Assembly (NCBI GenBank): GCA_949957035.1
Contig: CATLIP010000068.1
Span: 1 to 10,706, forward strand
Direction: 5' to 3'
Source: an uncultured Lachnospiraceae bacterium
Lineage (GTDB): Bacteria > Bacillota_A > Clostridia > Lachnospirales > Lachnospiraceae
Length of the DNA: 10,706 nucleotides
The position numbers and the translations under genes were made by a program. Shown here piece by piece: positions 1 through 7,400 of this stretch. The stretch's first letter is position 1; every line of letters starts with the position of its first letter. The notes below the pieces were generated by a model. The model did not search any database. It saw only the letters and a program-made list of their open reading frames with translations, and was not told where the DNA came from.

Positions 1-319
1 CCTTTCTAAGGTCAGCCAGAACAGACAGGTAGACTGTCCTTGCATAAGCGGGCAGGCCTTCCTCGTCGGCAATAATCTCCAAGGCCCGTACAATACTGAT
101 TCCGGAAGCAAGAAGCGTCGATAACTCCTTACAAAATTCAGAAAGCAGCTTGGATGAAAATTTCCGAGCGCTCTTGGACGCAGCGACGTCCTTTGCCTCT
201 ACCAGAAACAAGTTCTGCTCTTTTAACTGCTGCTGTAAGACAGCTTCGTTTACGGCATCCATTGTTCCCCGCAGGCTCTTTCCCTCCATATTCTTCGCAA
301 GATAACGAAATTGCGGCAT
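1..319 (-). CDS. pilC: PilC/GspF-type pilus assembly platform protein, N-terminal fragment
   Basis: This gene starts at ATG 319 and runs off the left edge, so only the first 106 codons are visible. They read without a stop. The opening MPQFRYLAKNMEGKSLRG matches the usual GspF/PilC start (short aromatic strand, then a G-K-x-x-x-G turn). Residues 54-84, with FCKELSTLLASGISIVRALE, match the conserved F-x-x-x-L-x-x-L-L-x-x-G-I-x-x-x-x-A-L block that opens the first cytoplasmic GspF domain. Family members are about 350-400 residues with three membrane segments, so the membrane part lies outside the window. The family sits in the cytoplasmic membrane and couples the assembly ATPase to pilin polymerisation. 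A strong site, AGGAGAGG, lies 4 nt upstream. The gap to the peptidase gene is 24 nt, so the two are probably co-transcribed. The choice between PilC and GspF is nominal, because the family does not separate pilus from secretion roles. Confidence 0.9.
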   Translation of the reverse strand, partial: MPQFRYLAKNMEGKSLRGTMDAVNEAVLQQQLKEQNLFLVEAKDVAASKSARKFSSKLLSEFCKELSTLLASGISIVRALEIIADEEGLPAYARTVYLSVLADLRK

Positions 320-343
320 GAAACCTCTCCTTTCTTGTCTGTA

Positions 344-1138
344 CTATATCTGCCAGACTGACAGATACCATGTAAGCATCTGTTCTCCGTAAATACATGA
401 GACGGCAAGCCCTATTGCCAGAAACGGTCCAAAAGCAAACCGGTCTTTACGTGTCATTTTCCCTCTGGCCAGCATCCAGATACAATAGAATCCTCCTGTC
501 AGGATTCCCATAAATATGGCCGGAATCATTGCACGCCAGCCAAGCAGCCATCCGCTGGCTGCCATCAGTTTGATATCGCCGCCCCCGAATGCTCCCGGAA
601 TCAACAATGCCAGTATGAGCATGGGCGCCGATACGATTACCGCCCCAATCAGCCGTTCCCTTAACGTCTGTTCCGGGAATACCCAAATTGCGGCTATTCC
701 TAATAATGCGATAAATATATGAAAACGGTCATATATGACCTTTGTATTCCAATCTATAAATGCAACGACGGTCAGGATTCCCATATAGATAAAGGCAATC
801 CAGCCTTTCAATGACAAAAATCCTGACTCGCCGCTTCCAAAACAGGCGCTGCAGGCAGTAAACGCGATTCCTCCCAGACATTCTGCAATGAAATATTGCT
901 TCGATATCTTCATTCCGCAGCCAAGGCATTTTCCGCCTTGGACAAGGTAGCTGATGCAGGGGATTATTTCTCCTGCTCCCAGCGTTCTGCCGCAGCCGGG
1001 GCAATGGCTGCGGCCATATACAATATTCTCCCCTTTGGGGAGGCGATAGATTACCACTGTTAAAAAACTGAAAATACAGGCCCCGAATATGAAACGGAAC
1101 AGGTATAGTATTCCGATAAGAACTGTCAACATTTCCAT
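344..1138 (-). CDS. pilD: Type IV prepilin peptidase / N-methyltransferase (A24 family)
   Basis: This is a 264-residue polytopic membrane aspartyl protease. It cleaves prepilin leaders after Gly(-1) and usually methylates the new N-terminus. Two zinc-type cysteine pairs, CPGC (Cys46, Cys49) and CLGC (Cys71, Cys74), mark the N-terminal methyltransferase-type domain, so this is the full bifunctional form. The two catalytic aspartates are visible as Asp129 in FIDW and Asp188 in GGGDIK. FGPFLAIG near 236-243 is the usual C-terminal signature. Hydrophobic stretches cover most of the chain, and the length is normal for the family. The start at 1138 has GAGGG about 6 nt upstream; a second ATG two codons later is possible but less well placed. 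The gene lies 67 nt after the pilin-like gene and 24 nt before pilC. Its expected substrates are the prepilins encoded upstream in this cluster. Confidence 0.97.
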   Translation of the reverse strand: MEMLTVLIGILYLFRFIFGACIFSFLTVVIYRLPKGENIVYGRSHCPGCGRTLGAGEIIPCISYLVQGGKCLGCGMKISKQYFIAECLGGIAFTACSACFGSGESGFLSLKGWIAFIYMGILTVVAFIDWNTKVIYDRFHIFIALLGIAAIWVFPEQTLRERLIGAVIVSAPMLILALLIPGAFGGGDIKLMAASGWLLGWRAMIPAIFMGILTGGFYCIWMLARGKMTRKDRFAFGPFLAIGLAVSCIYGEQMLTWYLSVWQI

Positions 1139-1205
1139 ATCTTTCCCTCTTCTGACTGATAAATTGCAAGTATTTTACCATGTATCCGGGCAACAGGCCA
1201 GGATT

Positions 1206-1640
1206 TCAACGCTCTTTTGTCCGGATGAAATTCTGTTGATAATAAACTTCATATGTCAGCGGTTTCCTGCAGTAGGTTACTGAAAAATCGCCTTCTTGAT
1301 AGTGGAAACGCTGTACTTCGTATCCGCTGTCATCCATCTGCAATACCCAAAAATCACCGGGGATTTTGCTGTCGGTGACGACTTGCCGCCAGACTTCTTC
1401 TGTGACGCCTCCTAAAGAGGCAGGGTCGCGGAAAGGGGAGCCGGAGCCGTAACGCTCTGTGGCGGCTGTGTCTAATGCCATTCGCAGGGATTTGGCGTTG
1501 CCTAAGGCGACTTGGGCGTCTGCGCGGCGCATGAGGTATAGGGCGCCGGGGATAGCGGCGACTATGAATGTCAGGGTGAGCAGGAGGATGGTTAGGGTGC
1601 GGGTGAGCCATTTGTTTGGGGTGGCTTCTGTTGTATGCAT
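1206..1640 (-). CDS. Pilin-like membrane protein lacking a canonical prepilin signal
   Basis: This 144-residue protein has one N-terminal membrane helix (about 14-38) and a C-terminal globular part of about 100 residues. It aligns with the major pilin of this cluster: Pro31 falls on pilin Pro22, and the following A-x(6)-A/N...S...A...A-T-x-x-Y spacing (residues 40-64) matches the amphipathic helix of PilA. With that alignment, mature position 1 is Lys10, position -1 is Asn9 rather than Gly, and position 5 is Arg14 rather than Glu. The peptidase is therefore not expected to process it. The start at 1640 is chosen because AAGGA lies 7 nt upstream; the frame stays open for 32 more codons into the inverted-repeat element, but with no supported start. 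The first third is very GC-rich (about 72% over 1501-1560) with C-ending codons. I recognise no named family. It could be a membrane-retained assembly factor or a degenerate pilin. Confidence 0.8.
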   Translation of the reverse strand: MHTTEATPNKWLTRTLTILLLTLTFIVAAIPGALYLMRRADAQVALGNAKSLRMALDTAATERYGSGSPFRDPASLGGVTEEVWRQVVTDSKIPGDFWVLQMDDSGYEVQRFHYQEGDFSVTYCRKPLTYEVYYQQNFIRTKER

Positions 1641-1647
1641 GGTTGGG

Positions 1648-1652
1648 TCCTT
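1648..1652 (-). promoter_or_regulatory. Ribosome binding site that fixes the 1640 start
   Basis: The minus strand reads AAGGA with a 7-nt spacer to ATG 1640. No comparable site precedes the TTG at 1736 that would extend the frame into the fold-back element, so the shorter protein is preferred. Confidence 0.55.
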
Positions 1653-1657
1653 TTTTT

Positions 1658-1681
1658 GGTGTTGATTTTGGTGTTGATTTT
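1658..1681. repeat. Two perfect tandem copies of a 12-bp unit
   Basis: The plus strand has GGTGTTGATTTT twice in a row (1658-1669 and 1670-1681). It lies between the fold-back element and the ribosome binding site of the pilin-like gene. In the unsupported N-terminal extension of that gene it would encode an NQHQ repeat. It may be slippage-prone or part of a 5' leader; no function is evident. Confidence 0.8.
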
Positions 1682-1695
1682 TTGGTTCTGGGGAC

Positions 1696-1877
1696 GGCAG
1701 TTCGGGGCGGTCCTTTCCCCAATCGCGACTGGGCAACGCTTCGGCGAACTAACTGCTAACTGCGACTAAGGAACTCAGGAGAGCCTTCGTTCCTAAGTCT
1801 CCGTAAGCAGTGGATTTCGCCTCCGCTAAGGACGCCCTTTAATGTCGCTCTTGAGGAAAGGACCGCCCCGAACTGCC
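1696..1877 (-). repeat. 182-nt fold-back element with 34-bp terminal inverted repeats
   Basis: The outer arms 1696-1718 and 1855-1877 are 23-bp perfect inverted repeats beginning GGCAGTTCGGGG. Pairing continues to 1729/1844 with three mismatches (31 of 34). Further nested pairs are 1731-1734 with 1834-1837, 1743-1748 with 1816-1821, 1752-1760 with 1803-1811 (one mismatch), 1764-1774 with 1789-1799 (one mismatch), and a small 1777-1779/1784-1786 tip. The whole element can therefore close into one long, interrupted rod. Read on the minus strand, the arm mismatches become one G-U wobble and a tandem G-A/A-G pair; on the plus strand they would be C-A and T-C/C-T clashes. That favours a minus-sense RNA. 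One counter-signal is a C-TTCG-G tetraloop hairpin at 1737-1746, which favours the plus strand. The element is the core of the 327-bp gene-free spacer 1641-1967. The rest of that spacer is AT-rich (1878-1967) with no convincing promoter, plus the 12-bp tandem repeat. It could be a miniature mobile or repeated palindrome, or a structured RNA that stabilises the upstream pilin message. Confidence 0.85.
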
Positions 1878-1967
1878 TGTTTACTGGAAAAATTCAATTA
1901 CAATGCTATATTATTTACATATACTCAAAGCATCGTGAATATTTAGCTACCAATCTTCCCCTATTTA

Positions 1968-2375
1968 TTATGGGGTAGTAATGTTATACTCACCTTTATC
2001 TGAAGCATACGTATATGTACATGTTAATCCGTTTTTATATACAAGCTTTGTTATTTTACCTGCATCTACTTCTATGTCAGAAATAGTTCCTGGAACATCC
2101 GCTAATTTCACAAGAGCATCATTTGATGTTCCATTCAGATTTGTTTTAATATCACTATCTGATGTTCCTTTTGCATACTCTTCATCTGCCATTGTCTGCG
2201 CAGCCATTACCGATTGTCTGGTTTCTGCAATAACCTGTTTCTCCTTCGCCTTATCAATATACCCCGTCAACGCCGGAATCAGCAGTGCGGCCAGTATCGC
2301 CAATATTACCAATACCACAATCAATTCTACAAGGGTAAATCCCTTTTTCCTGTTTTTCTTCAAACTTCTCGTCAT
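1968..2375 (-). CDS. pilA: Major type IV pilin (prepilin)
   Basis: This is a 135-residue prepilin. Its 12-residue basic leader MTRSLKKNRKKG is followed by the textbook cleavage site KKG^FTLVEL with Gly(-1), Phe+1 and Glu+5. The hydrophobic stretch with Pro22 (LLIPAL) and then the amphipathic helix follow. The mature chain would be about 123 residues, which is short for a major pilin, with one cysteine near the C-terminus and hence no disulfide. I choose ATG 2375 because GAAGGAG lies 10 nt upstream. The longer frame from 2414 has no ribosome site, and ATG 2384 sits only 1 nt from that site. Calling it the major subunit rests on its canonical signal, small size and isolated position (136 nt after the upstream gene, 327 nt before the next). 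The gene is clearly AT-richer than its neighbours (about 30-47% GC per 60-nt line against 57% in a sampled line of the preceding gene). Confidence 0.9.
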   Translation of the reverse strand: MTRSLKKNRKKGFTLVELIVVLVILAILAALLIPALTGYIDKAKEKQVIAETRQSVMAAQTMADEEYAKGTSDSDIKTNLNGTSNDALVKLADVPGTISDIEVDAGKITKLVYKNGLTCTYTYASDKGEYNITTP

Positions 2376-2385
2376 TTCTGTCATT

Positions 2386-2392
2386 CTCCTTC
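2386..2392 (-). promoter_or_regulatory. Ribosome binding site that decides the pilA start
   Basis: The minus strand reads GAAGGAG. It is 10 nt from ATG 2375 but only 1 nt from ATG 2384, and it lies downstream of the 2414 ATG. The start at 2375 is therefore favoured and gives a leader of ordinary length. Confidence 0.6.
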
Positions 2393-2511
2393 TCTTTTTT
2401 TCTGAGTCTTTCATAATTAATAGTTACATCTATAAATACACACCCTTCACTTCATCCCAATTATCTTATCTGAGATTACGTTACAAGATGGATTTATCTT
2501 CTGTGTTCTTC

Positions 2512-3246
2512 TTAAGGCGCCGCTTTATTTGCTGTCACACCGTCTTGGCGTTTTACGTCGTAGCGTAAATCCAATACCACCGATTCCTTGACCACCAGCT
2601 CGGTTTTCTCTGCGTCGCTGTAGAGACGCACTTCCGCCTCCAGGTAGTCCACGTTTCCCGACGGAAGAGTTCCCGGAGGGTAGGAGTAGACTATCTCCAG
2701 ATAATTTCCCATGTAATATTTATCGGTGAATATACTGTTTACGGCTCTGGCAATGGGCTGGCCGGCGGCGTCCTCGTAGTGATATCTTGCGTCCTTCTCC
2801 TGGACGTAATATCTGGCATACAGCCTTCCGGGCGGGATATCTCCGGGGCTTACCGTACTTAGTAACTGGTTTCCCCTGTATACTCCTGTGCCGGGGCATC
2901 CTTCGGTGGAAATTAATACCACATAGCCGTCCTCGTTGACAAACTCTAAACCCTGACCGGAGATTGTGCCCGGCTGGTCTGCGATTCCGTTATCTGCGCC
3001 GCATTTCTCATAAATCTTCACATGGCCGGCGGCATCTCTTGTCATTCCACGAAGCTCCTGTATGGTATTATCCAAGATAATCTGAGCAAATTGCAGCTTC
3101 TGTATTCGTATGAATATCTTTGCGGCGGGACTTAAGACTCCTGCCATCATGGTCATCATTATGCTGAAAACTAATAGTGTAACGACCATTTCTACCAGGC
3201 TCATGCCAGACTTCCGATTCTTTCTAAGCCTTTGTACGCCCCTCAA
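2512..3246 (-). CDS. Minor prepilin, GspJ-sized (pseudopilin)
   Basis: This is a 244-residue prepilin-like protein. The leader MRGVQRLRKNRKSG is basic, cleavage is expected at KSG^MSLVEM, and Glu19 occupies mature position 5. The membrane helix covers about residues 15-37, followed by an amphipathic helix (KIFIRIQKLQFAQIILDNTIQEL) and a large globular domain. Cys82 and Cys117 could form a disulfide. The size and position after the GspK-like and GspI-like genes suggest a GspJ-type tip subunit; this rests on layout rather than a recognised domain. Translation starts at TTG 3246, whose TTGA overlaps the TGA stop of the preceding gene, with a near-perfect GGAGGTGAT 5 nt upstream. The first in-frame ATG is the mature position 1 codon and would delete the leader, so the TTG start is required. 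Translational coupling with the preceding gene is likely. Confidence 0.9.
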   Translation of the reverse strand: MRGVQRLRKNRKSGMSLVEMVVTLLVFSIMMTMMAGVLSPAAKIFIRIQKLQFAQIILDNTIQELRGMTRDAAGHVKIYEKCGADNGIADQPGTISGQGLEFVNEDGYVVLISTEGCPGTGVYRGNQLLSTVSPGDIPPGRLYARYYVQEKDARYHYEDAAGQPIARAVNSIFTDKYYMGNYLEIVYSYPPGTLPSGNVDYLEAEVRLYSDAEKTELVVKESVVLDLRYDVKRQDGVTANKAAP

Positions 3247-3671
3247 GGGGTATCACCTCCCGAACTGTCCAAAGCTTCGGCGGTTCTGCTCCCGCCGCCT
3301 GCGCCGGACGGTCCAAATACATAAAATGTTGCGGTCTTTGACGTACCGTCCCCATCCTGATATGTAACCTCCTTTGTCCCCAGCTCTACGGCTATACTGA
3401 ATAACACAGCCGCTTCTGCTCCCGGCGCTTCTCCGTCTGCCGTCGTTGCTTTGAATAAATAGGTTTTATTTTCTGCCCCGGGAGCGTAAGGAGCTATCTG
3501 AAGACTCCGGCAAATTTCCGCATTTGTCTCACGAATCTGTTCGCTTTTATGCTGCGCGTTTGTGCAAAATGAAATTGAACCCTGCAGCGCCGCCATCATC
3601 ATTAAAAAGATAACGGCGCTGACCATCAGCTCCACAAGCGACTCACCTGACCGGGATTGAATTTTGTGCAT
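3243..3671 (-). CDS. Small minor prepilin, GspI-like (pseudopilin)
   Basis: This 142-residue protein has a 9-residue leader and an expected cleavage at RSG^ESLVEL. Glu14 is mature position 5 and Glu10 is position 1. The membrane helix spans about residues 12-33 and is methionine-rich (FLMMMAAL). Cys36 is at the end of the membrane helix and Cys54 is in the amphipathic helix. The C-terminus (about 120-142) is Gly/Ser-rich and probably flexible. The length is close to that of GspI-type pseudopilins. ATG 3671 has AAGGA about 4 nt upstream, with GAAGGGAG further back. The gene begins 21 nt after the PilX/GspK-like gene and ends in a 4-nt overlap with the next prepilin, so the three are tightly linked. 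A minor tip role is inferred from this context. Confidence 0.87.
   Translation of the reverse strand: MHKIQSRSGESLVELMVSAVIFLMMMAALQGSISFCTNAQHKSEQIRETNAEICRSLQIAPYAPGAENKTYLFKATTADGEAPGAEAAVLFSIAVELGTKEVTYQDGDGTSKTATFYVFGPSGAGGGSRTAEALDSSGGDTP
3252..3260 (-). promoter_or_regulatory. Strong ribosome binding site for a TTG start
   Basis: The minus strand reads GGAGGTGAT, a nearly full complement of the 16S rRNA tail, spaced 5 nt from TTG 3246. It lies inside the end of the preceding gene and justifies the non-ATG start. Confidence 0.85.
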
Positions 3672-3692
3672 CTTTCCTTACTCCCTTCTAAA

Positions 3693-4445
3693 TTACTCAT
3701 GAGCATTTGCAAACTCGCAATGTGTAATCTTATCGGATTGGTATTCATATTGGATATTTCCTTTGTCCCAGTCTACAATGTATTCCGGGCTTGACAGATA
3801 CTCATGCCAGCTTCCGTCCCACACGATATTTTTTCCGTCGTGCTTAAACTTTACTTCATAGGTGGCCATCTGCCGGTATTCGGTACTGTAACTGTAGGAG
3901 ATACCGTCTACGTCTGCGGTCACTTCTACAGTGAAAATGTAGCGGGCAATTCCGTTGTTCAAGATATCGTCCACACTCTGGTCTTTGACCAGCTCGCCCG
4001 ACATATCCACATCCTGCTCCTGATTGGCCTCCTTGTACATGACCACCTTCACAGTTCCGTATTTCTCCGTATCCACGCCCTCCGGCAGGGCAGCCGTATA
4101 ATGGAAAATGGTTTCGTCCGGATGGTCAGGGTCGTACTCCCCGTATCTTCCTTCGAGGAAATTGTACACATAACGGTAAAAACTCTTCTCAGGGGCATTT
4201 TCCGGCTTATCATAGTCCGTCTTCAATTCCTGGTCTAACACCTGAGCAAAGCTCTGGGCAAGCCGGTAACTGCGCTCCTGTTCCAGACGCCGGTTGGCGC
4301 GGGATAAAAGCAGGCCGGCTGTGTAAAGCATGGCGAGGGCGAACGCCATCAATGAGGCAGATACGCAGACTACGATCACAAGCGTAGAACCATTTTTCCA
4401 TACTGTTTCATTCTTGGAATTTGATTGTTTATTCTGCTGTATCAT
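3693..4445 (-). CDS. PilX/GspK-like minor pilin lacking Glu5
   Basis: This 250-residue protein has a polar leader of about 19 residues ending VWKNG. A membrane helix (about 20-48, STLVIVVCVSASLMAFALAML) follows, then a polar helix (RANRRLEQERSYRLAQSFAQVLDQEL) and a globular domain of about 170 residues. If cleaved at NG^S, mature position 5 is Ile24, not Glu. Absence of Glu5 is characteristic of GspK, the outermost pseudopilin of type II secretion tips, and the helix pattern also resembles the PilX N-terminal family. The domain is rich in Asp, Glu and Tyr. ATG 4445 has AGAGGG about 4 nt upstream. It follows the giant GLUG gene by 29 nt and precedes the GspI-like gene by 21 nt. The likely role is initiation or capping of the pilus tip with the next two gene products. 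The exact subfamily is uncertain. Confidence 0.82.
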   Translation of the reverse strand: MIQQNKQSNSKNETVWKNGSTLVIVVCVSASLMAFALAMLYTAGLLLSRANRRLEQERSYRLAQSFAQVLDQELKTDYDKPENAPEKSFYRYVYNFLEGRYGEYDPDHPDETIFHYTAALPEGVDTEKYGTVKVVMYKEANQEQDVDMSGELVKDQSVDDILNNGIARYIFTVEVTADVDGISYSYSTEYRQMATYEVKFKHDGKNIVWDGSWHEYLSSPEYIVDWDKGNIQYEYQSDKITHCEFANAHE

Positions 4446-4474
4446 ATCGCCCTCTCTTTCTGCACTTACGGAGA

Positions 4475-7400
4475 CTAAAATAATACTTCAAAATCTCCTG
4501 AATTTGTATAAGCCTCACTTTGGCTTGAACCATCCGGCGCGTTTACCGCCACATCAGAGGACAGCAGCGCCTTCTCTGTGATTTGAAGTCCAATGTCAGA
4601 CAGCACCGTACCGTTAATCGTAGTCAGGCTCTCGGCATCCGGAAGAATCAGCGTATACTTAAATCCTGTTTCCTCGTCCCATTCTATTTCCAGACTGGCA
4701 TTAAGCTTCACCCGGTAAGCATAGGGAATCTCCGCCTCTGTGTATACTCCGTTCTCATCCTTCGCCCAATAATCGCCTAACTCAAACATCATCGGCTGAT
4801 TCTCCACAGCCTCCACAGGCTCCCAGATTTCCACATCCTTCCCCTGCTCCTCATCAAATACTAAGGTCTTTCTGTAAACGGCAGCTTTCTTATCATTTTC
4901 ATCAATTTCTTCCACAATCCGGTAGGTCTGCTCTTCTGACGCCTCCACTTTGTCTATGTCCGGATTCAGCGTCTTTGGCTTCAATGTAATATAGTAGGAA
5001 TCCGCCCACTCTACCTGATTCCAGCGCAGTGCGGTCCGGTTGGATTTCCAGTTCTCCGTTCCCAGAAGGTCCGGATTGGAGCCGGCTTCCAGAGTAATCT
5101 CCCTTTCCTGATTATCTACCGTTACTTCCGGCTGATTCAGCCTCACATAGGGAAGACGCACAATGTCGCTGGCCATCCATTTGGAGCTGACCTGCCCGTT
5201 TCCGGAGGATATTCTGGTATAGAGCAGAATCCATTTGCCCGCATACCCGGCCGACAGCCCCCGCAAAGTACTGCTGTAGGTATTATCACTGTCCGCTTCC
5301 ATGGCGACCGGCGTCACCATTTCACCGTCCGCGGCAGGATAGGTATCCAACAAACCGGCTACTCCCGTCACCTTTCCGGCCTCAATCTCCGGTCTGGCCG
5401 CCTCCGCCATTTCCAAGCTTTCAAATATATACCCTTTGAGCAGATAACTGCTGTCACCTGTAGGAATACTATCCTGATTTGGCAGAATCTTCACCGTCAG
5501 TTTCCCATCCTTTAACTCATCCTCTGCTTCAAATTCCTCCACAGACACCGGACTCTCCGGGGCATATTCCCACCCCATCTCCCAGGCCGCCTTCGGCTCG
5601 GAAATCCGCTGAGGTATGCTCAGGTCATAGGTGATTCCCTCCACGCTGTCCACATACTGCGCATTGTCCTGGGCCGCCTGAGCCACAATGTAAATTAGCA
5701 CTCTCTGCCCCGCATATTCCTCCAAATTAAGCTCCTTTTGATAAATATCAACACTGCTATCCACGAACACCGGCGCATCCGGGTTTAGAAGCACAGGCTC
5801 CCCGGCAGTCAGAACGCCGTCCTTTTCCTCATAAGGCCGCAAATAGACTGCATAGGATTCACACCCTGTCTCATCCCTTGCGCCATCCGTCTTAATGGGC
5901 GCCCATTCTGCCGTATAGAATAATTCGTCGGCATTGTTGTTCACCACAGAAGGCTGCTCCGGCCTCCTTAAACGCTGTTTTACCTGATAACGTTTGACAG
6001 AAGTCAGACCAATGGTCTGCGCCGCCCCGCTCGAATCTCCCTTGCGGGTAACCGTAAGCTCCACGAAGTCGTAAGTCCAGTTCTCCGCCGTTTCCGTTAG
6101 TTTGTTTCCGGACACCTCCTGCCCATTTACAATGGTGACCTTGTTTTCCCCGCTGATTCCAGCCAGAGACACAACATAGCGGTTTCCGTCCTGATACTCG
6201 CCGTCTCCCTGATCCCACAAAAATGTATACTGTAACCGACGCTCCTCGTCATATTCCGGGGTCAGCTGTGCCTCCTCCATCAAATGGGGCGGCGGGGTAA
6301 TCCAGTCAAATAACTTTCCTGAAGTCCATCTGTATTCCGCAAAATAGCTATTATCCTCCAAAACCGGGCTGTTTCCATACTCCCATACGGGAACTTGGTC
6401 TTCCACACCCCTGATTGTATAAATATTCGCCTCCGATTCCTGTGTCTGACGGTATGTGTAGACCGGGCCCAAGCCGGACTGTGCATACCACACTCTGACT
6501 CTCAAATCTTTTGCTTCTGACATATACTCCGGCAGTTGGAAATTCGCCACCGCTTTGCCGTTTGGCGCCGTCAGCATATCCTGGCTGGCAAGTACTGCAT
6601 TTTTCTCCTTCTCGTCTTGTCCGTCACCCCAAGTTCCAAGTAACTCTGCCCGATAAACCGGAGGCGTTGTCACATTGCCTGACGATGACGTATCCAAAGT
6701 CACCGTAATTCCCAAATCTGTCACAGACTCACCCGAAACAGAGCATGTGACTCTTGGCTTCTGATTCCTATCCATCAAGCCAATGGACGGTTGATATCTA
6801 GGCATATATGCCGGAATCGGAACCTTCTTGGAGTCCATAACCTCATCCCTGCCCGATACTGCCTGAATCAATAATTGCTGCAGCTCCTGTGTAAATGTCA
6901 GCTTACCGTTTCCTTCCGGTATCAGATACCCGTCAGAATCCGGTATCGTCTGAATCGCAGCCGGACTATCCATAAATTTCACGGCAATCCGATAGTTCTC
7001 TTCATCTATATAGTCCTCTGCATTCACCAACTTAAACCGATATTCGTAACCGGGCGTTCCATCTGTTTTGGACACAAGTTCAATGCGCATCTCCGGATTG
7101 GGAAGAATCCTGCCAAGAGCCGCCTCCCCAGTCACCTCTTCCGAGGGCAAGACTCTGGAATCCATGCTGTACGCCCGAAGCCTTATCCTCAGCATACCGC
7201 CTTTTTGGATTTCCGCCTCTGCCAGTTCCAAATCAAATTCCTCTGAGAAAAATTCAATTTCATCTTTCACCAACGTCTCGCTTCCATCTTCCTCAACCCT
7301 GTATAATGCCCCCATATATCGAAACGGATCCGTTCCGGCTGCAGGAGTCACCTGTATATGAAGCCTGTTACCTTTAAGGCTGAGGGCAACGCTCTGCGGC

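Noticed and set aside
138..398. Minus-strand open frame of 86 codons over the start of pilC and the end of the peptidase gene
   Set aside because: It is in a different frame from pilC, crosses the gene junction, has no family features, and overlaps the clear GspF-like N-terminus starting at 319.
1641..1736. Upstream extension of the pilin-like gene (32 more codons from a TTG)
   Set aside because: It runs through the tandem repeat and into the inverted-repeat arm, gives a low-complexity NQHQ sequence, and has no ribosome site; ATG 1640 has one.
1958..1975. CCCC...GGGG hairpin overlapping the pilA stop as a terminator
   Set aside because: The stem is only 4 bp with a 10-nt loop, and no T-run follows on the minus strand.
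2376..2414. Longer pilA start at 2414
   Set aside because: No ribosome binding site precedes it; it would add 13 residues to an already complete 12-residue leader.
2433..2460. Possible pilA promoter (TTGGGA, 16-nt spacer, TATTTA on the minus strand)
   Set aside because: Only 4 of 6 and 3 of 6 consensus positions match, which is within chance for an AT-rich spacer.
1981..2568. Plus-strand open frame of 195 codons opposite pilA
   Set aside because: It is the antisense shadow of a textbook prepilin, with composition explained by the hydrophobic pilin helix on the other strand.
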